26,443 nt of DNA from a virus. The notes beneath the pieces are model-generated. The model worked only from the letters and a program-made list of their open reading frames with translations. It had not been told where the DNA came from and did no database searches. Below are positions 7,429 through 14,660 of the stretch, in pieces. The position numbers and the translations under genes are program-made. The DNA lies in IMG/VR virus record IMGVR_UViG_3300014501_000060, positions 1-26,443 of that record, one strand, 5' to 3'. Numbering within the stretch: the stretch's first letter is position 1; each line of letters begins with the position of its first letter.

Positions 7429-8424
7429 CTACGCATACGTTCCGCTGACGGTGTTGGTCAAAACGACTTTAATCATTTCGCTGTTTGCAAGCGAATACGT
7501 TGCGCGGAATTTTACTGTCTGGTACACGAGGTCTTTTACCTTGATTGGGCGGCCGTATTCGGTGAAGGCCACCTGGTCAAGCGTGATCGCGAGCGTCGGG
7601 TTTGACGCGCTGCCAATCGTGACATCGGTGTTGGTGAGCGTGACGCCGATCGCCTGAAGAACGTTCGGAGTGGCGAGCGCCACATTCTTGAAGTCAGTGA
7701 GGTTCTGGTAGATCGCCTCGAACTGTCCTTCAACCTTGAATTCCTTATTCAAGAAGTCGGCTGGACCGACGCTTCCCAAGACTTCCTGGTCTTCGATATT
7801 CGCGTCGATTGAGAGCTTGATTGACTTGAGGGCGATGGCCGTTGCGCCTGATAAGCCGGAGACGCTCGTCGCGTACTTGAAGCTCATGTACTGCGGGATA
7901 AAGCGGTTCTCTGCCAAGATGGAAGGGCTGAAGCTCGATTGCGACACGCCTTTTTGGGCGCGGGCGGAACACGAGAGCTGGACGAACTTCTTAAGCTCGG
8001 CATCGATCTCCATTTTGTGGATGACGCCATTCGCGTGCGAGTAGTCTGTGCCAGAGAGCGGGTCGTGAATGAAGAGCGTGAGCGACGGATGTTGCGCGGT
8101 CTCGCCCACGGTGAAGGTGTGGGCGTACACGCCGGTCGCCACAGTTGATACTGCCTGAGTACCGAGCATCGAGAGGAAAAGCAACCCGGTGCTCTGGTCC
8201 ACCATCGGCACCTTGAATGAGCCGTCCGCGTAGTTCTTTACCCGATACTCGTTGATGGAGTTCTCGATCACGCCAACAGCCTGGTCCGCAACGACGTTAT
8301 CGAACTTTTCGTCGAATGTGAGGTCGTCGAAGGGAAGCCAATAGGTTGCGGCTGATATTGCCGTGCCGCGCGTTGATTCTTTTGCCAATCCTAGGGCGAA
8401 TAGTCGCCCGATTCCTTTACTCAT
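7429..8424 (-). CDS. Tail tube (major tail) protein
   Basis: 331 aa. The N-terminus (GIGRLFALGLAKESTRGTAI) followed by YWLPFDDLTFDEKFDNV is the usual opening of this phage tail tube family, in which a KESTxGT element begins a beta-rich core. A loop with ADGSFKVPMVDQSTGLLFLSMLG follows. The middle has VIHKMEIDAELKKFVQLSCS and the end has a beta-sandwich with KVKDLVYQTVKFRATYS. It forms the stacked rings through which DNA passes. It lies between the tail terminator-like region and the chaperone, as in other siphoviruses. Start ATG 8424 follows the upstream stop by two bases (TAA-CT-ATG), so coupling is likely; no Shine-Dalgarno site. Confidence 0.85.
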   Translation of the reverse strand: MSKGIGRLFALGLAKESTRGTAISAATYWLPFDDLTFDEKFDNVVADQAVGVIENSINEYRVKNYADGSFKVPMVDQSTGLLFLSMLGTQAVSTVATGVYAHTFTVGETAQHPSLTLFIHDPLSGTDYSHANGVIHKMEIDAELKKFVQLSCSARAQKGVSQSSFSPSILAENRFIPQYMSFKYATSVSGLSGATAIALKSIKLSIDANIEDQEVLGSVGPADFLNKEFKVEGQFEAIYQNLTDFKNVALATPNVLQAIGVTLTNTDVTIGSASNPTLAITLDQVAFTEYGRPIKVKDLVYQTVKFRATYSLANSEMIKVVLTNTVSGTYA

Positions 8425-8426
8425 AG

Positions 8427-8726
8427 TTACTGATTGTTGGTTTCTGATTCTTCGACCTTTTCAGGTTCTGCCGAGGTGATCGGCTCGCGTTTAGCTTTGT
8501 GGATCTCTTCAGCCTGCTCGCGGCTGGGAGCTTTGATCGACATCGGTTTCCAGATGCCGCCGCCGGGGAAGAAATACTCGTTGATAAGCGAGGATACGGC
8601 TTTGAGGGAGGTAGGCGAATCGGCCGCTTTGTTCTGAGCTTCCGAGCTGTCAATAATTTTGTTAACTTTTTCGGGTATATCCAAAGATGTGGTGGGATTA
8701 GTTTTATTGAATGCCTGCGGGCACAA
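8427..8726 (-). CDS. Small tail-region protein of unknown function
   Basis: About 99 aa if translation starts at TTG 8726, or about 85 aa from a TTG at 8684; there is no nearby ATG, so the start is uncertain. The sequence is polar and charged, with an acidic C-terminal tail (KREPITSAEPEKVEESETNN) and a central SSLINEYFFPGGGIWKPMSIKAPSREQAEEIH stretch. It lies between the tail terminator-like gene and the tail tube and its stop is two bases before the tube ATG. Genes here often encode small assembly factors, but no family was recognised. Confidence 0.6.
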   Translation of the reverse strand: MCPQAFNKTNPTTSLDIPEKVNKIIDSSEAQNKAADSPTSLKAVSSLINEYFFPGGGIWKPMSIKAPSREQAEEIHKAKREPITSAEPEKVEESETNNQ

Positions 8727-9168
8727 GAACTCGACTCTTAAATTGTAAGTAAAAAACTACGTAAGTGGTAGAGCCGCTATTCACAGGCCCCGGCGGCTCA
8801 ATGATGGTGGGGTAAACCGCGCCGTTCGCCGTTCCTTGAAGCGTCGCATCACCGTCAAATACCGCGCACACGTTATCGACAAGCCCTTCGATGTAGGTCG
8901 GGTCGTTTGATGGAATATTGTCCGGCGTCGTAACGACCATGATGTACCACGTGTATTCCCGGAGATTCGTCGCCGTGTCTTCGAAGCTCGTGTCGGAAAC
9001 AACGGGCGGGATGACGACAGCGGAGGGGTATCCCGGCCACGTGCGGTCGAGCGGATTCACTTTTGAAAGCTCGTCGGCAAATGCCGAATTCAAAACACCT
9101 GACGTTACGAGCGTCTGCAAGTCTTTGAGGATGGCATTCTTCATCTGTTGAGCGGGGGTGCTAGGCAT
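8704..9168 (-). CDS. Tail terminator / tail completion-like protein
   Basis: 154 aa. An N-terminal helix (MKNAILKDLQTLVTSGVL) is followed by a beta-rich domain (PGYPSAVVIPPVVSDTSFEDTATNLREYTWYIMVV) and a helix containing YIEGLVDNVCAVFD, then a final beta segment (YVVFYLQFKSRVLVPAG). This alpha/beta pattern of about 150 residues, placed between a gp10-like gene and the tail tube, matches tail terminator (gpU-like) proteins, which form the ring that ends tail tube growth and joins the head. It overlaps the gp10-like gene by eight bases, so translation is probably coupled. Family assignment rests mainly on fold pattern and gene order. Confidence 0.6.
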   Translation of the reverse strand: MPSTPAQQMKNAILKDLQTLVTSGVLNSAFADELSKVNPLDRTWPGYPSAVVIPPVVSDTSFEDTATNLREYTWYIMVVTTPDNIPSNDPTYIEGLVDNVCAVFDGDATLQGTANGAVYPTIIEPPGPVNSGSTTYVVFYLQFKSRVLVPAGIQ

Positions 9169-9631
9169 TTGATTGGGTGGCGATTGCGCCGGTTATTTGC
9201 TGGAGCGCCTGTACAAACATTTCGGTTATGTCCGGTTGCGCGGCCGAGATAATCCTTTCGAGAAACGGGTTGGCCTTCGTTCCAGGATGATGGACGATCG
9301 GCCCGAAGAAATCACCCGTAGCCTTATTGGCAAGGACTTTCGCATTCACGGCTTTAATGATGTGGGGTCTCGTCCCGAACTCGACATAGGGAGCATAGCT
9401 CGCTTTCGGATACCAGCGGGCTTGCAGGTTGCCGATATCAAAGCCCCAATTCTGAACGAGGTAGCCCGTGCGAACCGGCACCGTGCTCGCGTTTGTGAAT
9501 TTCGCGAGTATGGCTTGCGCAGCGATGATCGCTTTTTGAACGATCGGAGCCGCGATTGCAGGATAGCTTGCAAGCGCTTCCTGGAGAGCTGGGAGGTTTG
9601 GGATTTGGACTTGGAATTGTGAGACAGACAT
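9161..9631 (-). CDS. HK97 gp10-like head-tail joining protein
   Basis: 156 aa. A helical N-terminal part (LPALQEALASYPAIAAPIVQKAIIAAQAILAKF) is followed by the family core VPVRTGYLVQNW, then ASYAPYVEFGTRPHII, and GPIVHHPGTKANPFLERI. The VRTGxL, YAxxVEFGTxPH and HPGTKxxPFL blocks are diagnostic of HK97 gp10-like proteins, which sit at the head-tail junction. It lies directly after the connector gene and overlaps the terminator-like gene. No Shine-Dalgarno site is seen before ATG 9631. Confidence 0.88.
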   Translation of the reverse strand: MSVSQFQVQIPNLPALQEALASYPAIAAPIVQKAIIAAQAILAKFTNASTVPVRTGYLVQNWGFDIGNLQARWYPKASYAPYVEFGTRPHIIKAVNAKVLANKATGDFFGPIVHHPGTKANPFLERIISAAQPDITEMFVQALQQITGAIATQSNA

Positions 9632-9635
9632 CGGG

Positions 9636-10511
9636 TTAAAAAGTTATGCCGACACGGCGATAGTTTTCGATCACGCGAAGATCGATGGCATCAAGCTCAT
9701 TGCGCCACGAGGTTGTTGCACCTTGCAACGACTCGCTGCTCTTCCCTGCGAGGCGGCGGCGAATGAAGATCCTCTCGACGATGTCTTCGCAAAGATTCGT
9801 GAGGTCGGCGGGGAGCTGGTGCGTGGTGCCGTTGCCGGCGTTCTGCCAATCGACGGAAAAGCCCGCCTGGTAGGTCGCGCGGACCATGTTGCTGTATACG
9901 CGCGGAATGGGGCCGTACACGCGCACAATACCCGAATAGCCCTGCGCTTCGAGCTCGTATTGCGGTGCAAAGAAGCTCGTCCAGCTCGGGGCGTCCGGAG
10001 TGCCGGCGCGCCACTGGAAGCTGATGAGGCCGGAGACTTCGAATACGGCGCCGGTCTGCGTGACCTGGGCCGGCTGGCTCATCGTGACTTCATTTCCTTC
10101 TGCGGAAAGCACGGTTGTGCCCGCCGGGAACAGGCCTTGAATCGCATAGAGCGGCATGTTCGGCACGATGCCGACGTTCGGTGTCACTCCCGCGACCACC
10201 GCCGAGCCCGCTGTGAGGTTGCCGGACACGATGAGGTAGGTCACGGGTGCGTTCCGCAAGACGAGAAAGATTTGCTTCGAGCCTCGGATGCTGTAGACCT
10301 CGTTTGTGTAGGTCTTCTGAACGAAGTGGCCGTCGTTCGGGAATCGCTCCAACCCGCTTTTGCCGCACTCGCGCTCGATGAGGTCGGTTGCGCCGTTTAT
10401 CACGCGCGTGAGCACCGCATCAGAGTCGCTGATCGCAATCGAAAGCCGGTCCTTCACTCGGGCGAGGGTTGTCAAAGCATAGGGGCTGACTTTTTCCTGT
10501 TGGGTTGGCAT
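9636..10511 (-). CDS. Head-tail connector (gp6-like), with a larger-than-usual middle
   Basis: 291 aa. The N-terminal helices (LTTLARVKDRLSIAISDSDAVLTRVINGATDLIERECG) and the C-terminal helical pair (LPADLTNLCEDIVERIFIRRR ... RVIENYRRVGITF) are the two halves of gp6-like connector proteins, which form the ring below the portal. Between them a VRATYQAGFSVDW segment is also typical. A beta-rich insertion (about residues 95-165, containing GVTPNVGIVPNMPLYAIQGL and GTTVLSAEGNEVTMSQPAQV) makes it longer than the usual 100-200 aa. Such inserted Ig-like modules occur in some phages and may be exposed. The insertion contains no frame break. No Shine-Dalgarno site is seen at ATG 10511. Confidence 0.78.
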   Translation of the reverse strand: MPTQQEKVSPYALTTLARVKDRLSIAISDSDAVLTRVINGATDLIERECGKSGLERFPNDGHFVQKTYTNEVYSIRGSKQIFLVLRNAPVTYLIVSGNLTAGSAVVAGVTPNVGIVPNMPLYAIQGLFPAGTTVLSAEGNEVTMSQPAQVTQTGAVFEVSGLISFQWRAGTPDAPSWTSFFAPQYELEAQGYSGIVRVYGPIPRVYSNMVRATYQAGFSVDWQNAGNGTTHQLPADLTNLCEDIVERIFIRRRLAGKSSESLQGATTSWRNELDAIDLRVIENYRRVGITF

Positions 10512-10535
10512 TACGTCGAGGAGTGGCCCTCGCTT

Positions 10536-10565
10536 CGTGGCTCTTACCTCACCGGAAGAGCCACG
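10536..10565. repeat. Perfect 10-bp inverted repeat between connector and decoration genes
   Basis: CGTGGCTCTT (10536-10545) and AAGAGCCACG (10556-10565) pair perfectly around a 10-base loop. It lies in the gap between the decoration-like gene's stop (10581) and the connector's ATG (10511). No T-run follows on the minus strand, so a factor-independent terminator is unlikely. An mRNA processing or stability hairpin that separates highly expressed head genes from the connector is plausible. Confidence 0.6.
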
Positions 10566-10580
10566 GGACGAAGGTTCGAA

Positions 10581-11036
10581 CTATGTGTTCGAAACGGTCG
10601 AGTCGGTCGGCAACTGTTGAGCAGGTCCGCCCATGATGATTTCGGCAAAGCCGAGAATCGCGGGTGACGTGCCGCCAGTGAATGCCGGAGTGATGACCGC
10701 CCGAAGGTACTGCTTCCGATTAAGGTTGAGGCCTTCGATGCGGGCGATGTTCTCCGCTGCTGCGGCTTCGCAGTTGAGCGTGAACCCAATCACGGTGCCG
10801 GTATTGTCGAGCGCATTGGACCACGTTGCGTTGTCGGACGCTTCCTGGAGCGTCACAACAAGCGTTGCGGCCGATGGCGATCCCGATGCTTCCGCGCCGT
10901 AGGCGCGGATCACAGCATCGGTATAACCCGACGTGTTGACCGAGGAGCCGTCCACGGCTGAGGAGCCGGCGAACGACTGCGCTGCGAGGCTTACGCCTCC
11001 GATGATTTTGACATCATCATAAATACTTCCACGCAT
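10581..11036 (-). CDS. Head decoration-like / capsid-associated protein
   Basis: 151 aa. Beta-rich, with VVTLQEASDNATWSNALDNTG, then GFTLNCEAAAAENIARIEGL and YLRAVITPAFTGGTSPAI. This LQE-S-D-x-x-TW ... RIEGLxxNRKxYLRAV signature belongs to a phage protein family usually encoded directly after the major capsid protein, probably binding the outside of the shell or its seams. Here it follows the capsid gene after a 159-bp gap. Hairpins lie on both sides of it (10536-10565 and 11086-11124), suggesting its mRNA is processed or its level set separately. The exact role, decoration or head completion, is inferred. Confidence 0.68.
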   Translation of the reverse strand: MRGSIYDDVKIIGGVSLAAQSFAGSSAVDGSSVNTSGYTDAVIRAYGAEASGSPSAATLVVTLQEASDNATWSNALDNTGTVIGFTLNCEAAAAENIARIEGLNLNRKQYLRAVITPAFTGGTSPAILGFAEIIMGGPAQQLPTDSTVSNT

Positions 11037-11085
11037 GTGAGAGATTGATTGGCCCCTGCCTTCCTTCGACTTTAATCGGAAGGGA

Positions 11086-11124
11086 CGAATAGAGCGGACT
11101 GCTATGCGACTATGCCTCTATTCG
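11086..11124. repeat. 9-bp perfect inverted repeat with internal repeats, downstream of capsid gene
   Basis: CGAATAGAG (11086-11094) pairs with CTCTATTCG (11116-11124). The 21-base loop contains CTATGCGACTATGC, itself a short direct repeat of CTATGC. It lies in the 159-bp gap between the capsid protein stop (11196) and the decoration-like ATG (11036). There is no gene in the gap. An RNA structure or a protein-binding site is possible; no T-run follows. Confidence 0.55.
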
Positions 11125-11195
11125 ACGGGCGGTTTATGTTCATCCCTCCCGGCCCGCGTTAGGAATGGGCACGAGCCGGGAAAAATGAGACGTGA

Positions 11196-12428
11196 CTACG
11201 AAGCTGAGGTCGAAACGACGCAGAACGCTTTGGGAAGCACGACAACGAGGGCGTGACGGTGCTTGTAGACGATACCGCTCTGATCCGAGAGGGACAATTC
11301 CTTGCCTCCCCAGGTACCAGATTGGAAGTTGCCTATTCGCATGTCGCCTTTGTCGCCGAACGCCAGAGCTTTCATATTGCCGAAGATCATGAACGCGGTT
11401 GAAGCGTTCGTGGTGCCGACAACGTATGACGGGAGCCATCGGTTCGTATAAACCGGGAAGCCCATCATGTTGCCTGCCGAACGGATCGGGCCGCCAAGCG
11501 GGTCTTTTTCAAGGCCCGACTGGTTCGCCGCAAATGCTCCGAAGAACAAGAACGGCAATCCCGACGTAGACGCTTCCTTCTGGGCAATAGCGGCCCAAAC
11601 GGTGCGGTGCATGTACCATGCGGAGCCGTCGAGGACTGATTCCTCGATCTGCGCTACGACATTCGAAGCATCGACGACGGGGTCGAACTTGCTGTAGTTC
11701 GTGCCGCCGGTTGCGAGCGTGTAGGCGTTCGTGCCGGTGACCTGCAGAATGCCCTGGAACGGTCCGGGGTTGCCCGAGGTACCGCCCACAAAGCCCTGCT
11801 GGTCGATCATGTTCGCAAGCGCCTCGCCTGCCATCGAAAGAAGCCATTCGCCAAGCTGCACGGAGGCATCGGCCAAAAGGTCGTTGCCAACGGTGAAGGC
11901 GAGCTGCCACTTCCGGGCGATGAGGACTGCCTGGCCGAACGTGAGGCCCGTAACCGAGCCTACGATGTCCACGCCTACATACGAACCCGTGAGGAAGGCA
12001 CCCGTGTAATTCGGGATGCCGAGTTCGTCGGTCTTCATCGGCCACTTCTGCGCCTGGCGCATAACGGTGCCGACTGAAGCCGCGATGCGAAGGATCGCCG
12101 CCGCGACTTCCGGTTGGACCAGATAGCCGCCACGGTTGTCCTGCTCTTCGATGAGCGCTTCGTTGGCTTTCGTGACGCGAACGGCCTTCGTCTCATGGCC
12201 CTTGTAGGCCGAGATGACCTGCGCCGCGAAGTCCTTCTTCTGGTCGCTTGTGAGGCCCGTGATGTCGCCGCCTTTTACGGCGCGTTCCACGAGCATCGCT
12301 TCGACGATCTGACGTGAGTTCTTTATGGAAATCTCCTCCATCGTGGGGACGAGGGATTTCTCCATAAAGTCGTTGAAACCTTTGGAGACGGTATCTTCTA
12401 CCGCCTTCAAAATTGCATCTTTATCCAC
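11196..12428 (-). CDS. Major capsid protein (HK97 fold)
   Basis: 410 aa. A helical N-terminal arm (about 1-100; KAVEDTVSKGFNDFMEKSLVPTMEEISIKN) is likely to be the delta/scaffold-like region removed or rearranged at maturation. The core then reads DNRGGYLVQPEVAAAILRIAASVGTVMRQAQKWPM, GGYLVQP being a hallmark opening of HK97-type major capsid proteins. Later hallmarks are ARKWQLAFTVGNDLLADAS, QGFVGGTSGNPGPFQGIL, AWYMHRTVWAAIA and the P-domain-like MGFPVYTNRWLPS. The prohead protease gene lies immediately upstream, as expected. Translation appears to start at GTG 12428; no Shine-Dalgarno site, but an A-rich run (CCACCAAAAAAAATCA) precedes it. Confidence 0.93.
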   Translation of the reverse strand: MDKDAILKAVEDTVSKGFNDFMEKSLVPTMEEISIKNSRQIVEAMLVERAVKGGDITGLTSDQKKDFAAQVISAYKGHETKAVRVTKANEALIEEQDNRGGYLVQPEVAAAILRIAASVGTVMRQAQKWPMKTDELGIPNYTGAFLTGSYVGVDIVGSVTGLTFGQAVLIARKWQLAFTVGNDLLADASVQLGEWLLSMAGEALANMIDQQGFVGGTSGNPGPFQGILQVTGTNAYTLATGGTNYSKFDPVVDASNVVAQIEESVLDGSAWYMHRTVWAAIAQKEASTSGLPFLFFGAFAANQSGLEKDPLGGPIRSAGNMMGFPVYTNRWLPSYVVGTTNASTAFMIFGNMKALAFGDKGDMRIGNFQSGTWGGKELSLSDQSGIVYKHRHALVVVLPKAFCVVSTSAS

Positions 12429-12450
12429 TGATTTTTTTTGGTGGGATGGT

Positions 12451-13317
12451 CTAGCTGCGTTCCGTGCGGTGTTTCTTCACTTTCTCGTTGATCTGGCGAA
12501 GAGCACCTTCGGAGGCAGTTTTGACCTGCCTCACGAGCCGCTGGACGAAGAGATACGCCTCCAATTCGGTCATATCCTTCGCGCCTGCTCCTGAGGTGCT
12601 CGACCTTGAGTTCGGGGCCTCCTCGCCTTTGGACTCGTCGTCCTCGGGCTCTTTCGAAGGTTCCTCCCCTTCGTCGCCCTGCGGAGCAATAAGCTCTTTT
12701 AGGGCCGCGATTACAGTGTTAGTGGATTTCTCATGCTCGGACGTGAGTGCTTGATGATGGTCTTCGAGCGCCTTGATAACTGATTCGATTTTGCCCTTGT
12801 TCTTTGCCGAGATGGCGCGGCCGGATTTGACGATCTCTTCCGCGAGAGCTTTTTCGTCTTTATCCCCTTCGCCCATTTCGTCTTTCAAGAGCTTTGCGTG
12901 GGCTTCTTCATGGCGCGATAGCTCGCCGCCCATCGATTTGGTGAACGCCTCGATGGCCTTCTTTTTCTCGTCGTCCGAATATCCAGGTTCAGCCTTGAAC
13001 TCCTCGATGGCCTTGTCGCACGCCTTGACGTGCTTCAGATGCTCGTCAGTCACCTCAGACTTGAATTCGTCAATGGACTTTTTCGGGGTCTGGTCCTGAA
13101 GCTCATAATTGTCATCAATCGCCTTCATGCACTTTTCGAGATGGCCTTCTTGCTCGCCGTCCATCGCCTTCGTGTATTCCTCGATGGCCTTGTCGAGATG
13201 ACCTTCTGCCTTCTCGCCTTTGAGACACTTCTCGCCGAACTCGTCGATCGCCTTCCCGACCGCCTCACCGTGCCGTTCGTGTTCTGCTTTGAAGGTTTTT
13301 TCTAGTTCGGTTTTCAT
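12451..13317 (-). CDS. Possible nested scaffold protein from an internal start
   Basis: Met226 of the protease fusion (ATG at 13317) stands just where the protease and linker end and the charged repeats begin (MKTELEKTFKAEHERHGEAV). It is preceded by CCCAAGAAACATCA, an A-rich leader like those of other non-Shine-Dalgarno genes here. Lambda C/Nu3 shows that phages make scaffold from the 3' part of a protease gene. The product would be 288 aa. No direct evidence of initiation exists, so this is an inference. Confidence 0.3.
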   Translation of the reverse strand: MKTELEKTFKAEHERHGEAVGKAIDEFGEKCLKGEKAEGHLDKAIEEYTKAMDGEQEGHLEKCMKAIDDNYELQDQTPKKSIDEFKSEVTDEHLKHVKACDKAIEEFKAEPGYSDDEKKKAIEAFTKSMGGELSRHEEAHAKLLKDEMGEGDKDEKALAEEIVKSGRAISAKNKGKIESVIKALEDHHQALTSEHEKSTNTVIAALKELIAPQGDEGEEPSKEPEDDESKGEEAPNSRSSTSGAGAKDMTELEAYLFVQRLVRQVKTASEGALRQINEKVKKHRTERS

Positions 13318-13992
13318 TGATGTTTCTTGGGATTTGTTTCGCTCGGGCACGCACACGAGGTCGCCGGGATTCTTGTCGTCCTCGGCCAGCACTCCGGGAG
13401 TTCCATCATCGAGCTGGCAGGCATCGCCGACTTGCGGTGATTTGTTTTTCTTCTCTTCGTAAAAGAATCCTTTGGTCACGAGATCCTGAGTCGAGACGCC
13501 TAAGCGTCCGACCTGGCGGAGTGAGAGCGCATAGCGGCCTGCCGGCACGGGGCAGAAGCTCACTTCCAAAAGTTCACGGGTGCCGTCGTCATTCTGGATG
13601 TAGCCCGGCGAAACGGCGCGGAGGATTTTCTCCTGGTATAGGGAGCAAGCGAGGTCTGATTCGGGGTTCAGGCCTGCGGGAGCGAACTTGCCAGTTGCGA
13701 TGGTCTCATTGCCTTCGGCCTTGATGTCCTCGATCGCGCCGATCGGGAAGCTCGAATAGTTATGCGCCCATAAGACCACCGGGTTCATATTGAAATACTT
13801 GAGGTCCCACTTCGATTGGTCGAGCTCGTCGCCCTGGCGGTCCTCATCTGACGTGCTCATTACAACTTCAAAGCTCCGGTCGTCGCCGGAAGCTTTTGTT
13901 TGCTTAACGAATTCTGCGGTTTCGGAGGATGCTAATTTCGCCTTGAGTTCGGCAGCTAGTTGCTCAGAAAATTGTTTAAGTGGTTCGTTCAT
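12451..13992 (-). CDS. Prohead protease fused to a long scaffold-like helical region
   Basis: 513 aa, much longer than a simple prohead protease (about 200 aa). Residues 38-180 form an S78-type protease: FEVVMSTSDEDRQGDELDQSKWDL, catalytic His77 in LWAHN, and Ser145 in LLEVSFCPVPAGRYALS. Residues about 225-450 are charged helical repeats rich in Glu and Lys, with recurring HLxKxxKAIDEF-type units (GHLDKAIEEYTKAM, GHLEKCMKAIDDN, HLKHVKACDKAIEEF, EKKKAIEAFTKSM). An acidic linker and a final helix (LEAYLFVQRLVRQVKTASEG) follow. The helical part probably acts as the scaffold on which the shell assembles. ATG 13992 has GGAGG two bases before it, unusually close. An internal ATG at 13317 could give the scaffold alone. 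Confidence 0.85.
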   Translation of the reverse strand: MNEPLKQFSEQLAAELKAKLASSETAEFVKQTKASGDDRSFEVVMSTSDEDRQGDELDQSKWDLKYFNMNPVVLWAHNYSSFPIGAIEDIKAEGNETIATGKFAPAGLNPESDLACSLYQEKILRAVSPGYIQNDDGTRELLEVSFCPVPAGRYALSLRQVGRLGVSTQDLVTKGFFYEEKKNKSPQVGDACQLDDGTPGVLAEDDKNPGDLVCVPERNKSQETSMKTELEKTFKAEHERHGEAVGKAIDEFGEKCLKGEKAEGHLDKAIEEYTKAMDGEQEGHLEKCMKAIDDNYELQDQTPKKSIDEFKSEVTDEHLKHVKACDKAIEEFKAEPGYSDDEKKKAIEAFTKSMGGELSRHEEAHAKLLKDEMGEGDKDEKALAEEIVKSGRAISAKNKGKIESVIKALEDHHQALTSEHEKSTNTVIAALKELIAPQGDEGEEPSKEPEDDESKGEEAPNSRSSTSGAGAKDMTELEAYLFVQRLVRQVKTASEGALRQINEKVKKHRTERS

Positions 13993-14017
13993 TGCCTCCG
14001 GGGGAGTGAAGAGGACT

Positions 14018-14587
14018 TTAGACGCCGGTGTGGAAACAGGTGACTTTGAGTGTGCTCGATACGCCTGTTGCGGAACTCGTCGGGGTCAATGTGACGAGGG
14101 ACGTTGCACCATTCCAGAACGTGACGGTTGCTGATACGCTGCTGCCGTTCACTGCTGTGATGAACGAATCTGCACCAAACGGGCTCGTGCTTGTCGTGCC
14201 GTTGTAGGAGACTTCGCACGCATCGCCGACTGAAAAGCCGGAAGCTGAAAATGCGACAACCGTGCTCGTTGTCGATGTGGCAGCCGTGATTGAGCCGAGG
14301 TTGACGTTCGACGAAACCGGATAGTTCGTTACCGCCGTGTTGAACGCCGTAAGCTCGTTTGCCGCCGCCAGGCCGCCGATGTAGAGGCCGTTCGGCGCAC
14401 CCCATGCCAAGCTTCCTACGGGATACGCGTATCCTGCCGCATCATTTCCGGTCACAAGCTGAGTCGGGAGTATGCCGCCGGGAAAGTCTCCGGCGAGCTG
14501 AGGAGTGGCTGAGAGTTTGATCGCGCCGACTGCTCCGACGAATGCCGCTACGAGGATGACCGCACCTACTTTCAGATATTCTTTCAT
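14018..14587 (-). CDS. Secreted or membrane-anchored protein, unknown function
   Basis: 189 aa. The first 26 residues (MKEYLKVGAVILVAAFVGAV, then GAIKLSA) form a signal peptide or signal anchor. The rest is Ser/Thr/Ala/Gly-rich and beta-predicted, with SVSATVTFWNGATSLVTLTPTSS near the end and two Cys residues (in GDACEVSY and KVTCFHTG) that could form a disulfide after export. It is preceded by the best promoter-like element in the window (14621-14648), so it may start its own transcript just before the capsid genes. It could be a host-surface modifier or an exported virion or attachment component. No family was recognised. Confidence 0.7.
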   Translation of the reverse strand: MKEYLKVGAVILVAAFVGAVGAIKLSATPQLAGDFPGGILPTQLVTGNDAAGYAYPVGSLAWGAPNGLYIGGLAAANELTAFNTAVTNYPVSSNVNLGSITAATSTTSTVVAFSASGFSVGDACEVSYNGTTSTSPFGADSFITAVNGSSVSATVTFWNGATSLVTLTPTSSATGVSSTLKVTCFHTGV

Positions 14588-14620
14588 TTTAGTTTTAGGG
14601 GATTTGGTTTATATGCCTTA

Positions 14621-14648
14621 ACTCTAGCATCGCACTTTTTGTTGGCAA
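14621..14648 (-). promoter_or_regulatory. Promoter-like element P4 upstream of the secreted protein and capsid genes
   Basis: Read on the minus strand: TTGCCA (14643-14648), a 16-bp spacer, then TAGAGT (14621-14626) continuing TAAGGCA. The 13-mer TAGAGTTAAGGCA differs at one base from TATAGTTAAGGCA in the element at 22074-22086. The gap contains no other gene. It would start a transcript with a leader of about 25-30 bases, carrying the secreted protein, protease-scaffold and capsid genes. Confidence 0.55.
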
Positions 14649-14660
14649 CCTGTGTATAAC

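Noticed and set aside
9723-10667. Long plus-strand open frame (314 codons) opposite the connector
   Set aside because: It is antisense to a clear gp6-like gene, has an Arg/His/Ala-rich composition typical of shadow frames, and no start signal or family motif.
11139-11180. GC-rich inverted repeat CCCGGC...GCCGGG beside an A/T run after the capsid gene
   Set aside because: On the minus strand the T-run comes before the stem, not after it; on the plus strand the stem is followed by AAAAA. It is not a factor-independent terminator in either direction.
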